DNA of 64,000 nucleotides, from positions 319,747-383,746 of the forward strand of contig NW_005434608.1 in assembly GCF_000315625.1 (NCBI RefSeq), in the 5' to 3' direction. The notes below the pieces were generated by a model. That model saw only the letters and a list, made by a program, of their open reading frames with translations, searched no databases and was not told the origin of the DNA. How positions within the stretch are numbered: position 1 is the stretch's first letter; each line of letters starts with the position of its first letter. The DNA is from Guillardia theta CCMP2712. Taxonomy: Eukaryota > Cryptophyceae > Pyrenomonadales > Geminigeraceae. Below, one piece after another: positions 1-11,651 of the stretch. The translations under genes and the position numbers were made by a program.

Positions 1-2273
1 AGGGAGAGGGAGAGGGAAGGAGAGAAGAAGTGGCAAGGAAGGGAATAGAAGGTGTCAAGGAAAAGGTAGTCGACCGGTTCCGAAAGAATGTCCCACTACA
101 CAAGCTCTGTATAGAGCAGGTGAGAGAGCGTTGGGACATCCTATCAATGTCTCCCTTTCCCTCCCCCCCCCTCCTCCCTTCCTCTCCCTCCCCTCCTCTC
201 CCTCCTCCCTCTCCTCTCCCCTCCTCTCCGTCTTCACTCCTCGCTGCTCACTTTCGATAATTGAATTTGTGAAGGACCTCTTGAATGCTGTCGACAACCT
301 GCACAAAAAAATCATTCCAGCTTTCCACACGCTTCCTTCCTCCCCTCCCCCTTCCTCCTCTCCCCTTGTCTCCTCCCCTCTCGCTCCTTCTGCTGTCTTC
401 CTCCCGTGCTGCCGTTCTCTTTCTCCTCCTCTCCTCTCTCCTTCGTCCCTGTCCTCAGCTCACACTCACCTCATCGGGGTTCGGGATGGAGCTGCAGATG
501 CGCATGGAGATGAAAGGAAGATGCGCGAGGATGATGGTCGGGTCCTGTTGAGCAATCAAGTCAATGGCGGCACAGACAGGAGAGACAAGCAAGAAGCGAG
601 AAGAGGAGAGGGAGACAGGCAGAGACAAGAAAGTAGCAACAGCAGCACAACAGCAAAGCATGAGGCGGACGAGGACGAGGACGAGGGCGAGGAAAAGGAC
701 GAGGACGAGGACAAGGACGAGGAGGGAGATGGGGAGGAGAGAAACAAGGATAAAGACGAAGAGGATGAGGACGAGGACGAGGAGAGGGAGAAGGGGAGGG
801 GGAGGTCGATGAAGTGGTCGGAAGAGCAATCGCAGATGCAGCGTCCACCTCCTTAGTGAGCAGATCAACAAGAGGGATGTAAGGAAGTACGCCGATGCCT
901 GCAAGAGCATCACTGATGATGGAGGGCAGGCAGCTAGAGCAGGACCGATCCCATGCAGGAACAAGATCGGTGTCTCCTCCCCTGACTTCTCTCCCCCTTC
1001 CCCCCCGCGCCTCGCCCTCCTCGAAAGCTTCACGGAGAACATCAGCTTGCCTGCAAGAATGCGTCAGACGAGCTCATAAGTCGCTCGCTCCTCTCGACCT
1101 GCCCTCACTGTCCTGAACCCTCTCGCTCTCAGCAGGCAGCTTGTGATCGGGTTCACCAACAGGTGCATCGCTGCCGCCACGTCATCGCCCCAACTCGCTT
1201 CCCTGACCTCCCTCACCAACGTAGACGAACAAAGGAATGTGCCCTGACTTGAAGGGCTCCAGGGAGAAATGCCTGGCAGCCCATGTCATTCGCTGCCTGG
1301 TATGAGGAAGAGAAAGGTCGGGAAGACGAGGACCAGGAGGAGGACCAGTAGGCAGAGCAGGAGAGGAGGAAGGAGAGGAGAAGGAGAGGAGAAGGAGAGG
1401 AGGAGGAGGAGAAGGAGAAGAAGGAGGAGAAGGAGGAGAAGGAGGAGGAGCATCACCCCAGTCGCAGCGGTTCGCTCCCTTCCCTCCTTAACGGGAACTC
1501 GTGCCCGCACGCTCCTTCCAGCTGCCCCAGCATCCTCGCCACCTGCCGCCTCGCAGTGAGCTGAAAGATTCTTCCTCCACTCACCTTCGCTCACTTCTGC
1601 CTTGTCTTCCTCCTTCAAGTCTCTCTGCAACTTGCCCCAAAACCCCCAGGAGATCAGCCCCAGGACGTCCTGCGACAAGGGCCATCGTGAGAAATGGAGG
1701 CGTGTGGAGATGATGGAATGAGACAACAAGGGATGAAGCATTCACGAAAACAGATAGAAAAGAATTCCCCATTCACAAAATGAGACAATGGGGAAGGAAG
1801 GATTGACGAGAATGCTGCTCCTGGTTGCTATCTCCTCACCTCCCTTGTCACAGACTCGAAACAGCGACAGTCGTGAAACCAGCCAGCGACAAAACTGCAG
1901 GACAAGTCAGGCGCGCGAGGAGATGATAGCCCGTCTCTCGCCTCCGCAGACAAGGAGACCATTTAAGGCATCTCCCCCAGAGCAACTAGCAGCCCTCGTC
2001 AGGTTCCCTCCTGCCCTGACACCGCAAACAATCACGATTGGACCTGCCGCTCGTCGCGCGTCATGAGGGGAGGGTTGGCGACGGGATCGAAGCGCCGCTT
2101 CTCGCTGGGAGGAAGGTTGAGAGGAGCATTGCGGTGAGAGAGGGAGACTTGTTTTGCAACCTGTGAGCAAAGATGTACCATGACATCTCTGATACCGCCC
2201 AAAACTCAACCAGGCGACAGGCTGCCTGAAGCAGCGGGCTGACAGCCGATGTGATCAGAATGAAAGTCAGCAA
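1..2273 (-). CDS. Alpha/beta-hydrolase fold protein, multi-exon, 3' end off the left edge
   Basis: Read on the minus strand, several exons join in phase into an alpha/beta hydrolase. An exon near 1000-980 carries ETPILFLHGIG, the oxyanion-hole His-Gly strand. After a short intron it continues IGVLPYIPLVDLLTKE (about 920-860). The next exon (about 575-468) reads DPTIILAHLPFISMRI and ends at a GTGAGT donor. The next (about 291-247) is VVDSIQEVLHKFNYRK, joined across an intron to ACVVGHSFGT (about 100-65), the nucleophile elbow G-H-S-F-G. The catalytic Asp and His would lie left of the window. Upstream exons include RMTWAARHFSLEPFKSG (about 1300-1230), LTARRQVARMLGQLEGACG (about 1560-1470), WGFWGKLQRDLKEEDK (about 1660-1590) and a hydrophobic stretch at 2210-2100 that may be an N-terminal membrane segment. 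The true start is not fixed, and the join around 1200-1160 does not keep phase in my model. Substrate unknown; lipase/esterase-like by fold. Confidence 0.72.
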
Positions 2274-2358
2274 GGTGACATCTCACCTTGTGAGAGAAGA
2301 GACAACATGATGGTCGAAGGCAACAACTCCTAGGAAGCTCTGGTGTGACAAAGAAAAG

Positions 2359-2604
2359 TCACCCCCGTCCCTCCAAGTTCTTCGCCAATCGCACCAGGCT
2401 TGCCGCCGCTCCCACGCGGTAATCGAGGATGATGCTGATCAGATTCCTTCCGAACTTTGTCCTGCAGTCAACACGCGGCACGTCATCGCTGTGATGGCTG
2501 AGGGTGCAACACTTGATCACCAGCTCCTCCTGAACTTGGTGCAGATGCCGCAGAACTGCCGCAGTTCGCACTTGCACTCGTCGGGAGGAATCATGCTGGC
2601 GCAT
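2359..2604 (-). other. Possible upstream exon(s) of the alpha/beta hydrolase gene
   Basis: An open minus-strand stretch contains KFGRNLISIILDYRVGAAA and a Cys-rich segment in another frame (about 2605-2540). It lies just upstream of the hydrolase exons and on the same strand, so it could be 5' coding sequence of that gene or a separate small gene. I recognise no domain and splice joins are ambiguous. Confidence 0.25.
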
Positions 2605-2609
2605 CGATC

Positions 2610-3397
2610 GTCAGCACTCATTCTTCCTCTCGTTGATGATCATCACATCTTTGAGCTGCTTGCTCTCGACATTCCGCTGACCATCTTGAGGTTCTGCTGG
2701 CGGCTGGTCACTCAATGGGGGCCCGGGCCTGTCACACCAGAGTCACGTCTCTTGGATGGGCGCGTCTTCCTATCCGGTTGATCAGTGCTTTGTTCTCAAA
2801 GAGCGCTTCTAGTATGCCGTTCATGAGACAACCTCAGCCATGGAGACTTTATCTTCGTTTGATGTCACCTTTCCAGTGTACATGCCCTCACCGCCTCCTC
2901 CGGATACTGTACCAGCTCTCTCTCCCTACCCTGCTCAACTTCCTCTTATTTCCTCACATGGGATCTCTTTCTCATAATGTCTTCAACCTCCTGTATCAAA
3001 CCTTCCTCTTTGCCCGTATGAACCTGCTCCTTCTCCCTCCGCTCTCCCTCCTTCCCCTGCCGCCATCCCGTCTCGTTCATCTACTTTTATATACATTTTT
3101 AAATATCGAAAAGACGTCTTTCTGTGTTAGGCTACACCCCAAGATATCGTAACCCTGCTAGCCCACCCCTCAATCACCATAGAAAAGGACCCCTACTGAC
3201 CCCTATATCCTGTGGATGCCGGAAGTTGCAGGGGGCGGGACCTGGGGTTGAAACTTACCCCTTTAAATTTCGTAATTTCATCTTGAAATTTGAAACTTTG
3301 AAATTCAGTTGCGTGCCAGCCGGATCTGGCCCTTGGACTAGAAGAGTCACACCGGTGACCGGGGCCCGGCGAAGTTCACAGGCCGAGGCCGCTCTCA
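2610..3397. other. Intergenic, no supported gene
   Basis: CT-rich sequence (2820-3110) is followed by a short block of CCCCTAC-type words (3130-3260) and a GC-rich patch with CCGG/GGGCCC words (3310-3400), which ends at the ankyrin gene. No reading frame here has codon structure or family motifs that I can support. Confidence 0.5.
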
Positions 3398-5948
3398 GTG
3401 ATATTTCTTTTCTTGTTGCCTGTCAAAGTTGAAAACTTACCAGCGGCGTTCTGGGCCAGCGGCGTGTCGGACTGTACGGCAAGTACTGACAGTGACGATG
3501 GTGATGGAGACGATGGCGGCGAAGGCGAAGAAACAGGAGGAGGAGGAGAAGGAGGCCCGGAGGAGGAGGAGAGAAGTTCACTTACCAGCATCGAGAAGAG
3601 CGACATGAACAAGTCAGCTTACTGGGGAGACAAAAGCGTGTCTAGCGAATGCTGCAGCATCCATCCGGAAGATCTCGATTATGTAGCTGAGCTGGAGAAG
3701 GAGGAGAAGGAGAGCCAAAGGCTTGGCTTATCCTTTAGTTCGTCCCTCAGCCAGAACCCGGAGCAGGCCACGATATCCAACACCCTCCCTCCTCTCTCGC
3801 CTACTGGGTTGCCTGGGCTAACGACTTACATTTCTGGCCTCTCCATCGGTGAACAGCAACGCCGATGCAAACTTCCTTCTCCTCGTAACTTGGCATGCAG
3901 GTGAACCGGCTGACCAGGACGTGCAGGGCCTTCCAAACTTCTCTTGCCCTCCTCCGTCTTACCCTCCTCCCCCCCGTCCTCCTCTGCACGCACCCCAATC
4001 AGCGTTCTCTCGATCCCCATCGGCCCCTTCCACCTCCATCTTTGTGCCCCCTGTCGCTCAACCTCAGGCTCGTCCTCCTCCTCGTGCCCCCTCTGCCCCT
4101 CAGACTTCAGCCCCTGCCCCCTCTCACAAGCACACCTCAGCTCCTGAACCAGGTTCTCCTCCTATTTCTCCTCCTCCCCCTCCCCCTCGGCACAGGCAAG
4201 GCAAAGCTACTGGGAGCATGTGGCAGGAGCCGCAAGCTGAGGGTTCGGGAAAAAACAACCCGTCTTCTATCGCAGGGAAGGCGAGGGCGTTGACCTATGA
4301 AACACAGGAAGAGCCTGCAAGGCAAGTTGAGGTAGTGAAGTCAAGGACCACGGGCAGAGCTCGTCTTGTGACGACTTGATGCAGTTGCAAGACGTGGGGA
4401 GGAGCTGCTCAGAGAAGGAAGGGAGCAGAGCAAGAGAGGAGGGCGCAGAGGTAGCGGGAGACGGGCTGCCGTCGTTCCAAGTTTTCTCCCCCCCTGGAAG
4501 CAGCAAGCTCCAAGAGCGATCGAAACCATCGCTCCTCCATGTCTCTCCCATCCTCCGCAACTTCGTCGGGGACGACATGCAGCGTACGGAGAGCGCACGA
4601 GTGTTCCATTTCGGCGCGTCTTCTAGGGCTTTGGGGCGTCCTCTGGCGTTGGGCAAGTCCAAGAAGATGCTGGAGGAGGTGGAGGAGACAAAGGAGAAGA
4701 TCGCTGAGAAGATGCAGAGGGACTTAGGGATCTCCGATCACAAGATGCAGGTGGCCCTCGAAGAGTTTCAGAGAAAGAGGATGGAGCTATCGGCGTCCCT
4801 GCCCAACTGGGGGGACACTCCGATCCTGCTGCTGGCAGGTGAGGCTGAGCGGAGAGAGGAGAGGGAGAGAAGAGAGGAGGTGGTGGACGTTGGATGAAGA
4901 GTCAGGGGGAGGAAGGGAGGCAGGGGTTGAGAGAGTAGAAGGGGAGGAGAAGTGCGGGATGGGGAGGGAGGGAGGGAAAGGAAGCGAGCGAGAGAGCGAA
5001 AGGGAGGGAGGGAGGGAGGAGGCAGAGGAACGTTTGTAGATCGAGTGTAACAGGACATTTGCAGCATGCCTTGGCTACGTTGAGGTCATCCTACAGCTCT
5101 GCAAGCAGGATGCCGACATGAACATGAGGGATGTATGGGGAAGGACAGCGATGATTGCCGCTGCGACACACCTTCCTCCTCCTCTCTCCTCCCTCAACAC
5201 CTCCGTCTCCTGCCTGCAGAGGAGGCTCATCTGCATTCGGGTTCTGAAGCAGCTGGGGGCAAACGAGCAGCTGCAGGACGAGGAGGGGAACACAGCGCTG
5301 CATTCTGCCAGCTCTGACGGCTTCCTGGAGGCCGTCGCCCTGCTGCACGAGCTTGGATGCCAAGTAGACAGGAGGAACGAGGAGGGAAACACGAGTATGA
5401 TGCTGGCGGCTGGAGCAGGACGAGGCCCCGTCGTCTCGTACCTGCTGGGAGTCAGAGGGGACGCGAGCTTGAAGAACGCGTCCTCCTGTACCGCCGTCAT
5501 GCTCGCCGCAGCAGCAGGACATGAAGACTGTCTGAGGAGGCTAATCTACTACGGTTCGAGGACGGAGGTCGTGCGGGGGCCCGTGAGGAACCTGTACGAG
5601 GTGGAGGAGGTGGAGGAAAGAGGAACGATCCGCGTGCGGCTGCAGTCGTCGAGCTTCACGTTGGAGAAGGCGGAGGACGCTTGGCGGGTGAACTTCGCAG
5701 ACAGGCAGCAAGTGACAAGGAAGGAGATGTTAAGGTACCTCAAGGCCAACGACCCCAAGAGCTCGCGACGCATTCATGGCGATCAGGAGATCTTTACGTT
5801 TGAGGTGCTTGAGTTGTGCTGCCTTGCCGCTCCGAACCCTCTCGTCTATCTCTCCTCCTCTCCACTCCTCTCCTCTCCTCTCCTCCTCTCCTCCTCAACT
5901 CCCCATCGTGAGCCCCAGCTTCTTCGGCTGTTTTACACATCTGTTTGA
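3398..5948 (+). CDS. Ankyrin-repeat protein with acidic and Pro-rich N-terminus
   Basis: Model: exon 3398-3848 (internal ATG at 3605 is an alternative start), 3901-4331, 4385-4838, 5065-5804 and a short last exon 5919-5948 ending FTFE/LLRLFYTSV-stop. If the last intron is retained, the frame stays open to the same stop. The N-terminus is acidic and Gly-rich, followed by a Pro-rich region (exon 2) and a charged helical region (KSKKMLEEVEETKEKIAEKM, about 4660-4720). Ankyrin repeats start at NWGDTPILLLAACLGYVEV (spanning the 4839-5064 intron) and continue with GNTALHSASSDGFLEAVALL, GNTSMMLAAGAGRGPVVSYL and CTAVMLAAAAGHEDCLRRLI. About four repeats are visible, followed by a roughly 75-residue tail with no domain I recognise. 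Ankyrin repeats bind proteins; no partner is indicated. The 5070-5220 stretch contains an in-frame CT-rich insertion that may hide another intron. Confidence 0.78.
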
Positions 5949-8162
5949 TGTCGCTTGATTTGGACGCACGAGCTTCAATCTTCCTTAGCGTGTTATCTAC
6001 TTTCTCAATGACAGCCTTCGTGTACATGGAAGGCTTCCCGCAAGTTGCCGGGCTGATATCTCCGTTTCAAACTGTCCGTGCCCTGACCGTACCTACGATG
6101 ATTGAACCTGACGGAACATGTCACACCACACAGAACAAGAGTTCATGCTCATCAACACATCCCCATCATCACGCTCCGTATCGCAAGGTCGCATTTCAAA
6201 AGAACATCACAAAATCTAGTCGTAGGACCATTCCGCGATCATCCCCTTGAATTGCGCCTCATGCGCCCCTGGGCACTAATACACCAAGACTCCCAATCTC
6301 ATCCTTGCTCCTCTACCCTACCTCAACCCCCTCCTGATCCAACACATGCATGATAATGTTCATCGATCAAGATTTCCACATCCTGCTCTTGTTCCTCCTC
6401 CAGCCCCTGACCCTCATTGTCTTCTCTGCTGCCTATCCATGCCCGCCATGCCTTGCCCGCCAATGGTTTAAGACTCCCGCCCCTACCCCCTGCCCACACG
6501 TACCACCCCAACCCCATGTCCAGAAATACCCCCCAGTCACACCCTACCCCTCAACACAAAATTCACCCATATCTTACCTACTGAACATATCACAATTCCT
6601 AATCTGGATGATAGTGAATTGGCATAACCATCATATCTTCACCGAATGAGATGAGTACCTACCACTGCCCATCTACACCCCTACCTCCCACCTGAGAACC
6701 CCACCTTTCTTTCCACTGCGTGATACGACCCCCTCACCCTGAAACAACTGAAACACCCTACCCTTTCGGACTAAAATGACAACCCTCCCTACCCCACCTC
6801 AAAACCACCCCTACCCCTGGTGAATGTGGTCGTGGTGGTCTGACACCTACTGAACTCTAAGCAGTCAAGGTAGACTTTCTTTCTAGTGACTACTATGAAC
6901 ATTTGGGATAGGGTCTTTACCTTGAACTGTGCTGCACCACCCTACCTCAATTTTTACCTACCAGCGTATCCAACTGATGTCATAATTGATGACCCCCTGG
7001 CTGCCTTGACTCCTTCATCGCTTCACCAAACTTGCACATGGTCTACTATTGCCCTAAAGATGACCGATCATATATTAATTCCAGTCAAGAAAAGCACTAT
7101 CCCCTTACCCTTGGAGAAATCCCAACTATCATGCAAAAAAAATGAAGACATGGGGGTACTATGCCTTTTATGGCCATTCAAAAGGACCCCCACTGGAGAG
7201 CACATATAATCACCCCCACCCCCACCTTCTCAACAAGTCAACCACCCCTACCCCCCAATTGAAACAAGTGGAGAAGTGACCCTAGATGCAGCCACTACCG
7301 TAGATTTTAGTTAAAGAGCTGGTCTACCATGGACCCACCCCGTCTCCTTCAACTGAGGCAGTAGTGCCCTACATCGGAAACTGCCCAGGGGACACTCTGT
7401 AGTCGCAAGGGTAGAGTTGGGAAGGGGGTGAGGGTACCTTCACTACGGGTTACAAATAGGTGAAGTCTTGAAAAAAGGGGTGATTTGCCTATTTTTTGCC
7501 TATTATATGGAGGGGTAGGAAATACTTTAGGGGGGTCATGCAACAGTTGTGTAGTCAAATACAGGGTCCGTGATGCATTTCAAGAAAACCTGAAGCAATA
7601 AAAGGGGTGGAGGGTGGTACTTCAATTTCGATGAAATAGAAGGTCAGGTGTGGGTGGGGTAGGTGGTGATGGGGTGGAAGCCCGATGCATCCGCTCGGTT
7701 TTAGATATATATGTTTATTAAGTGGTAAATTAATATTCTATAATAGTACTGATGAGGTGATTTACAAATATGAAAGACCAAATAACAATATTATTAAAAT
7801 ATTCTGGTACATCGTGCAGGGCCAGCACCCTGTGGCAGCACAATGGGGGGTCATTTATAACATATTGTATACCAAACGCTGTACTCTAGGTCAGGAGATC
7901 GCGATCTGGCTTTTTCCCACTTCTACCAGATCGCGATCTCCCCATACAAAACCATCTTTTCCCAATAATACTATTTTAAAACGAGGGTGGCATCGTGGCC
8001 TGGTGATGCACGCGAAAGTCCAATATAGGGGCCCGGGGCCGCCCAGCCGATAGCGGATCCGAGCGTGCCATCACTCAACAGTTCCTCTCACTGATTTTTA
8101 ACTTAACTTTGAGTAAAGATTAAAGTACCAAGGAAGGATTTTTCATTGCACCTGATCCCGGC
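5949..8162. other. Gene-free region rich in CCCCTACC words, with AT-rich tail
   Basis: From about 6290 to 7330 the plus strand is dominated by C-rich words such as CCCCTACC and ACCCCAC. From about 7370 to 7690 the bias flips to G-rich words (GGGGTAGG, GGGGTGG). An AT-rich stretch follows (7690-7850), then a perfect inverted repeat (7894-7941) and a GC-rich patch (8020-8060). A minus-strand frame at 6027-5920 encodes a short helical peptide (MYTKAVIEKVDNTLRKIEAR) that might be a small gene, but it overlaps the 3' end of the ankyrin gene and I cannot confirm it. Confidence 0.5.
7894..7941. repeat. Perfect 16-bp inverted repeat with self-palindromic arms
   Basis: Left arm GGAGATCGCGATCTGG (7894-7909) and right arm CCAGATCGCGATCTCC (7926-7941) are exact reverse complements, separated by a 16-base CT-rich loop. 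Each arm also contains the 12-bp palindrome AGATCGCGATCT. It lies in AT-rich non-coding DNA with no gene closer than about 220 bp. Confidence 0.85.
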
Positions 8163-11100
8163 ATGGCGGCGGCCGTCAGGTTGAAGGTAAGCTATGTTGG
8201 AGGGCAGGAGGCAGGAGGCAGGAGGCAGGAGGCAGGAGGCAGGAGGCAGGAGGCAGGAGGCAGGGGGATGGAAGCGGGCTCGTGTGGTAAGATGTTGGAG
8301 GATACTAACTAGGCCGCAGCTCTGGTTGCTGGTATTGGCTGTCTTGCTCCAATACTCGCAGAGGGTGAGCTCAGCCAAGAATGTAGCTCAAGCTCCGAAG
8401 CCAGTGCTTGGGAGGTGACTCCACTGTCTACCTGTTGCCATAACACACGATGCTTCTTTGTGCTGTTTATGTTGTCTGCCAGCAATGATAGTCATGGATA
8501 ATATACACGGCAGGCCTGGCTCAAACTTGAAGGCTGGCCTCGTTGGGCTCCCCAATGTTCTGAAATACCCTGCTTGCGTCATGTTACAATATGACAAGTG
8601 TTTGAAGGTGGGGAAGTCGTCGTTCTTCAATGTCCTGTGCTCGATGGAGGTCCCAGCGGAGAACTATCCGTTCTGTACGATAGATCCTTCAGTCAGCAGG
8701 GTTGGCCTGCCTTTTACGATTGTCTTCTGCTGACTTGTCTTGTTGAGGTTGAGATACCCGACGAGAGGTTCGACTGGTTGTGTGAGCATTTCAAGCCGCA
8801 ATCCCGCGTCAGACAGTTCTTGCAGATAACGGTGAAGAAGAAGTGTTCGGAGGATGAGAGGAGGAGGATCAGGGGTAGGGCAGGGGGCAGGGGGCAGGGG
8901 GCAGGGGGCAGGGGCAGGAAGATGGAGATGGGAGAAGATGGGGGGGGGGCGAAGGAGGAGGAAGGAGGAAGGTTGGAGAAAGGAGGTGGAGAGAAGGATG
9001 AGGACGCTGTTGCTGGCAGTGATAGAGTGGAGGAGGATTTAGAAGGCTGACATCAAGGGCTGTGTGCAGGACATTGCTGGGCTTGTGAAGGGAGCGGCGG
9101 AGGGGCAAGGGTTGGGAAACGCTTTCTTGTCGCACATTCAGGTGCTCTGCAACCTGTGGGAATGTCAGCTTGCTCTGAGAGTTGAACAGGCTGTCGATTG
9201 CATATTCCATGTTGTCAGAGCTTTCGATGACACGGAGATTGCGCATGTGGAAGACAGTGTAGACCCTGTTCGTGACCTGGACATCATCTCCAAGGAGCTG
9301 ATCCAGAAGGACTGTGAGTGGTGCGATCGGAGGCTGGACACTGCTCAGAAGAAGGCAAAGTTGGTGAAGGGAGGTGAGAGGAGGAGAATGTGGCAGGGAC
9401 GATGGTCAGGATGATGTTGATGATTTGGAGATGAAGGACCTTGAAGATGATGTGAAGAGTGGTGGTGATGGGTGTGGTGGTGAAATTTTACATGATGATG
9501 GAGTTGGTTGAGATGATGGTGATTGCGATGATGACGATTATGGAGAAGAAGACGATGACCATGGTTTTAGGAGCTTCATCTCCAGAACAAAAAGAGCTGC
9601 AGATGCTCATGAAAGTAAAAGAGCATCTTTCTCAAGGTCAGTCCTCCGTCGCTTTTCCCCCTCCCTCTCCTCCTCTCTTCTCTCCTCCTCTCTTTCCTCT
9701 TCTCTCCTCCTCTCTTCTCTCCTCCTCCATTCTTGCCTCCTCCTTATCACTCACTCACCCACTATGCATCAGGAAAGAACATCCGAGACGGCGACTGGTC
9801 TCCAGCAGAAGTCGAGCTGCTCAACACGATGCAGCTCTTGACCGCGAAGAGAAGCATCGTGCTGATCAATCTGAGCGAGCAAGACTACGTAAAGAAGAAG
9901 AACAAATGGATCCCCAAGATCAAGACGTGGGTGGATGAGCATGCGCCTTCCGATACGATCATCCCTGTGAGATGGCAGCAGAGGAGGAGGAGGATGGAGA
10001 GGGTTGGCAGAGTGGTTGCTGAGGAGGACGAGGGAGGGCGGAGTTTGCCTGTGGTTGGGGTTGGGGTGTATAAGGACTAGGAACAGGATGAGTGGAGCCC
10101 AGTGGTATTGTAGGGGATGGAAGGGGAGGGAAGGGGAAAGGAGGAGGGAGAGAGGAGGAGGGGTTGAAGGGGGTTGAAATTTCGATGTTTACTGACTTGT
10201 CCTGCTTGTTTCAGGTCAGTTGCGTGCTGGAGAAGAAACTTGTGTCAATGGATGAGGCGGAGAGGAAGACTTTCTGTGAGAGCAACAGCGTGCAGAGTTG
10301 TCTTACCAAGGTTAGGAGAGTCTTGGAGGAGTTGTTGGAGCAGTTTGACAAGATTGTTTTCTTGTCTCTATCTTGTTTCTCTTACTGCAGGTGATCCATG
10401 CGGGGAAGGCAGCGCTCAACATGCAATGTTTCTTCACTGCGGGAGCAGACGAAGTGAAGGCCTGGGGGATTCAGGTGAGAGGAGGGAAAGACGATTGACA
10501 CGGAATGGAGGTGTCTGCCATCTCTGTGTGACCCCTTGGTAGATCGTTCCTGATGTCTGATGATAAAATTTTCGGTGGCGCAGAGGATAATGGTGGTGGT
10601 AGTACTGCTGATGGTGATGGTGATGGTGATGGTGATGGTGCTGGTGGTGATGGTGGTGACGATTGAGATGATGATTGAGATGATGATGATGATGATGATG
10701 ATGATGCCTTGTTTGCACTTCCCAGGAAAGATTTGATAACCTTTGTAATGTCTACCGTGTTGTGATCAGGGTCGTATTTAACTTCTGCTCTGATTGCGGC
10801 AGGTCGGGACGAAAGCTCCTCAAGCGGCCGGTTGCATTCACAGCGACTTTGAGAGAGGCTTCATCATGGCGGAGACGATGGTGATATCGAGGAGATGAGC
10901 GAATCTCGAGAATTGTTGTCATGACCTTGAAGCCTTGCTGTGTGTTGCGTCTTCCTTTGTTCTTGTTATCAAGTGATATCTTGTGATGCCAATGATGTTG
11001 ACACGGATCACGTGTCAAGGCGTTCGAAGATCTCAAAAGTGCGGGAAGTGTGAACAACGTGAAGACGGCAGGGAAGTACAAAATGAACGGCAAAGATTAT

Positions 11101-11508
11101 GTGGTACAGGTATGGAGGGATGTTCTGGATCCTGTCATTACCCTCCTTCTCCATCATCAACTTCTTCTCTTCCACCTCCTTTGTCAGCCTTTCCTTCTAT
11201 CTTACAAAACCCCGCCCCCCCTGAATTCGTGCCCCTGCCTCGGTCCCAACTCCTGCTCCTGCCCTGTCCCAACTCCTGCTCCTTCTTCATCACCTGACCC
11301 TGGCCCTGCTCTATCCGCTGCTTTTGCTGTTTGTTCTGCTCCATCTATCTCTTTCCTTCACCCATATCTTATTGCTCTTGATTTGGTCTTTGTGTCTGCA
11401 GGATGGCGACATCATCAATTTCAAGGTTTGACATGTTTGTTGTTGTCAATCGTTGGAGTTGAGTTTGCGATTCAGTTCAATGTGTCACCTCCACAGAAGA
11501 AGAAGTGA
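8163..11508 (+). CDS. Obg-like ATPase 1 (YchF/OLA1 family GTPase) with N-terminal signal peptide
   Basis: Fifteen exons join in phase: 8163-8186, 8320-8414, 8514-8556, 8608-8700, 8748-8831, 9070-9141, 9190-9373, 9571-9636, 9773-9966, 10215-10310, 10391-10474, 10803-10880, 11020-11109, 11402-11425, 11476-11508. The G1 motif [14 protein letters not shown] spans an intron. [12 protein letters not shown] (switch region), [20 protein letters not shown] (G3), [14 protein letters not shown] (the family's NxxE-type G4) and the C-terminal TGS-like part ([29 protein letters not shown]) follow in order. OLA1/YchF proteins bind and hydrolyse ATP/GTP and associate with ribosomes. The odd part is exons 1-2, which encode [20 protein letters not shown], a classic signal-peptide core, spliced in phase to [19 protein letters not shown], where ordinary OLA1 has only a short hydrophilic start. 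The usual Val before DIAGL is absent at the exon 5/6 join in this model. A GGAGGCA tandem repeat fills intron 1. Confidence 0.93.
8203..8264 (+). repeat. 7-bp tandem repeat (AGGAGGC type) in OLA1 intron 1
   Basis: About eight and a half copies of a 7-base unit, GCAGGAG in one register, sit between exon 1 and exon 2 of the OLA1 gene. The unit is not a multiple of three and is intronic in the model. Confidence 0.8.
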
Positions 11509-11651
11509 AGTTGGTAAATCGAAAGAAGTGGAAAAGAGATAAGAGACAGAACAGAACAGAACAGAACAGGACAGGACAGGACAGGACAGGATGACTACGA
11601 GTGAAATTATTTGTACATGTAAAGACGGCAGAAGCTTGACGATAGATCATT

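Noticed and set aside
5794-6027. Minus-strand peptide MYTKAVIEKVDNTLRKIEAR and extension
   Set aside because: Only the first about 35 residues look protein-like, the rest is repeat, and it overlaps the ankyrin gene's 3' end. Mentioned only as a weak possibility.
6290-7330. Possible telomere-like CCCTA repeat
   Set aside because: The words are irregularly spaced and not a tandem telomere unit. The block is internal and flanked by genes, and the strand flips.
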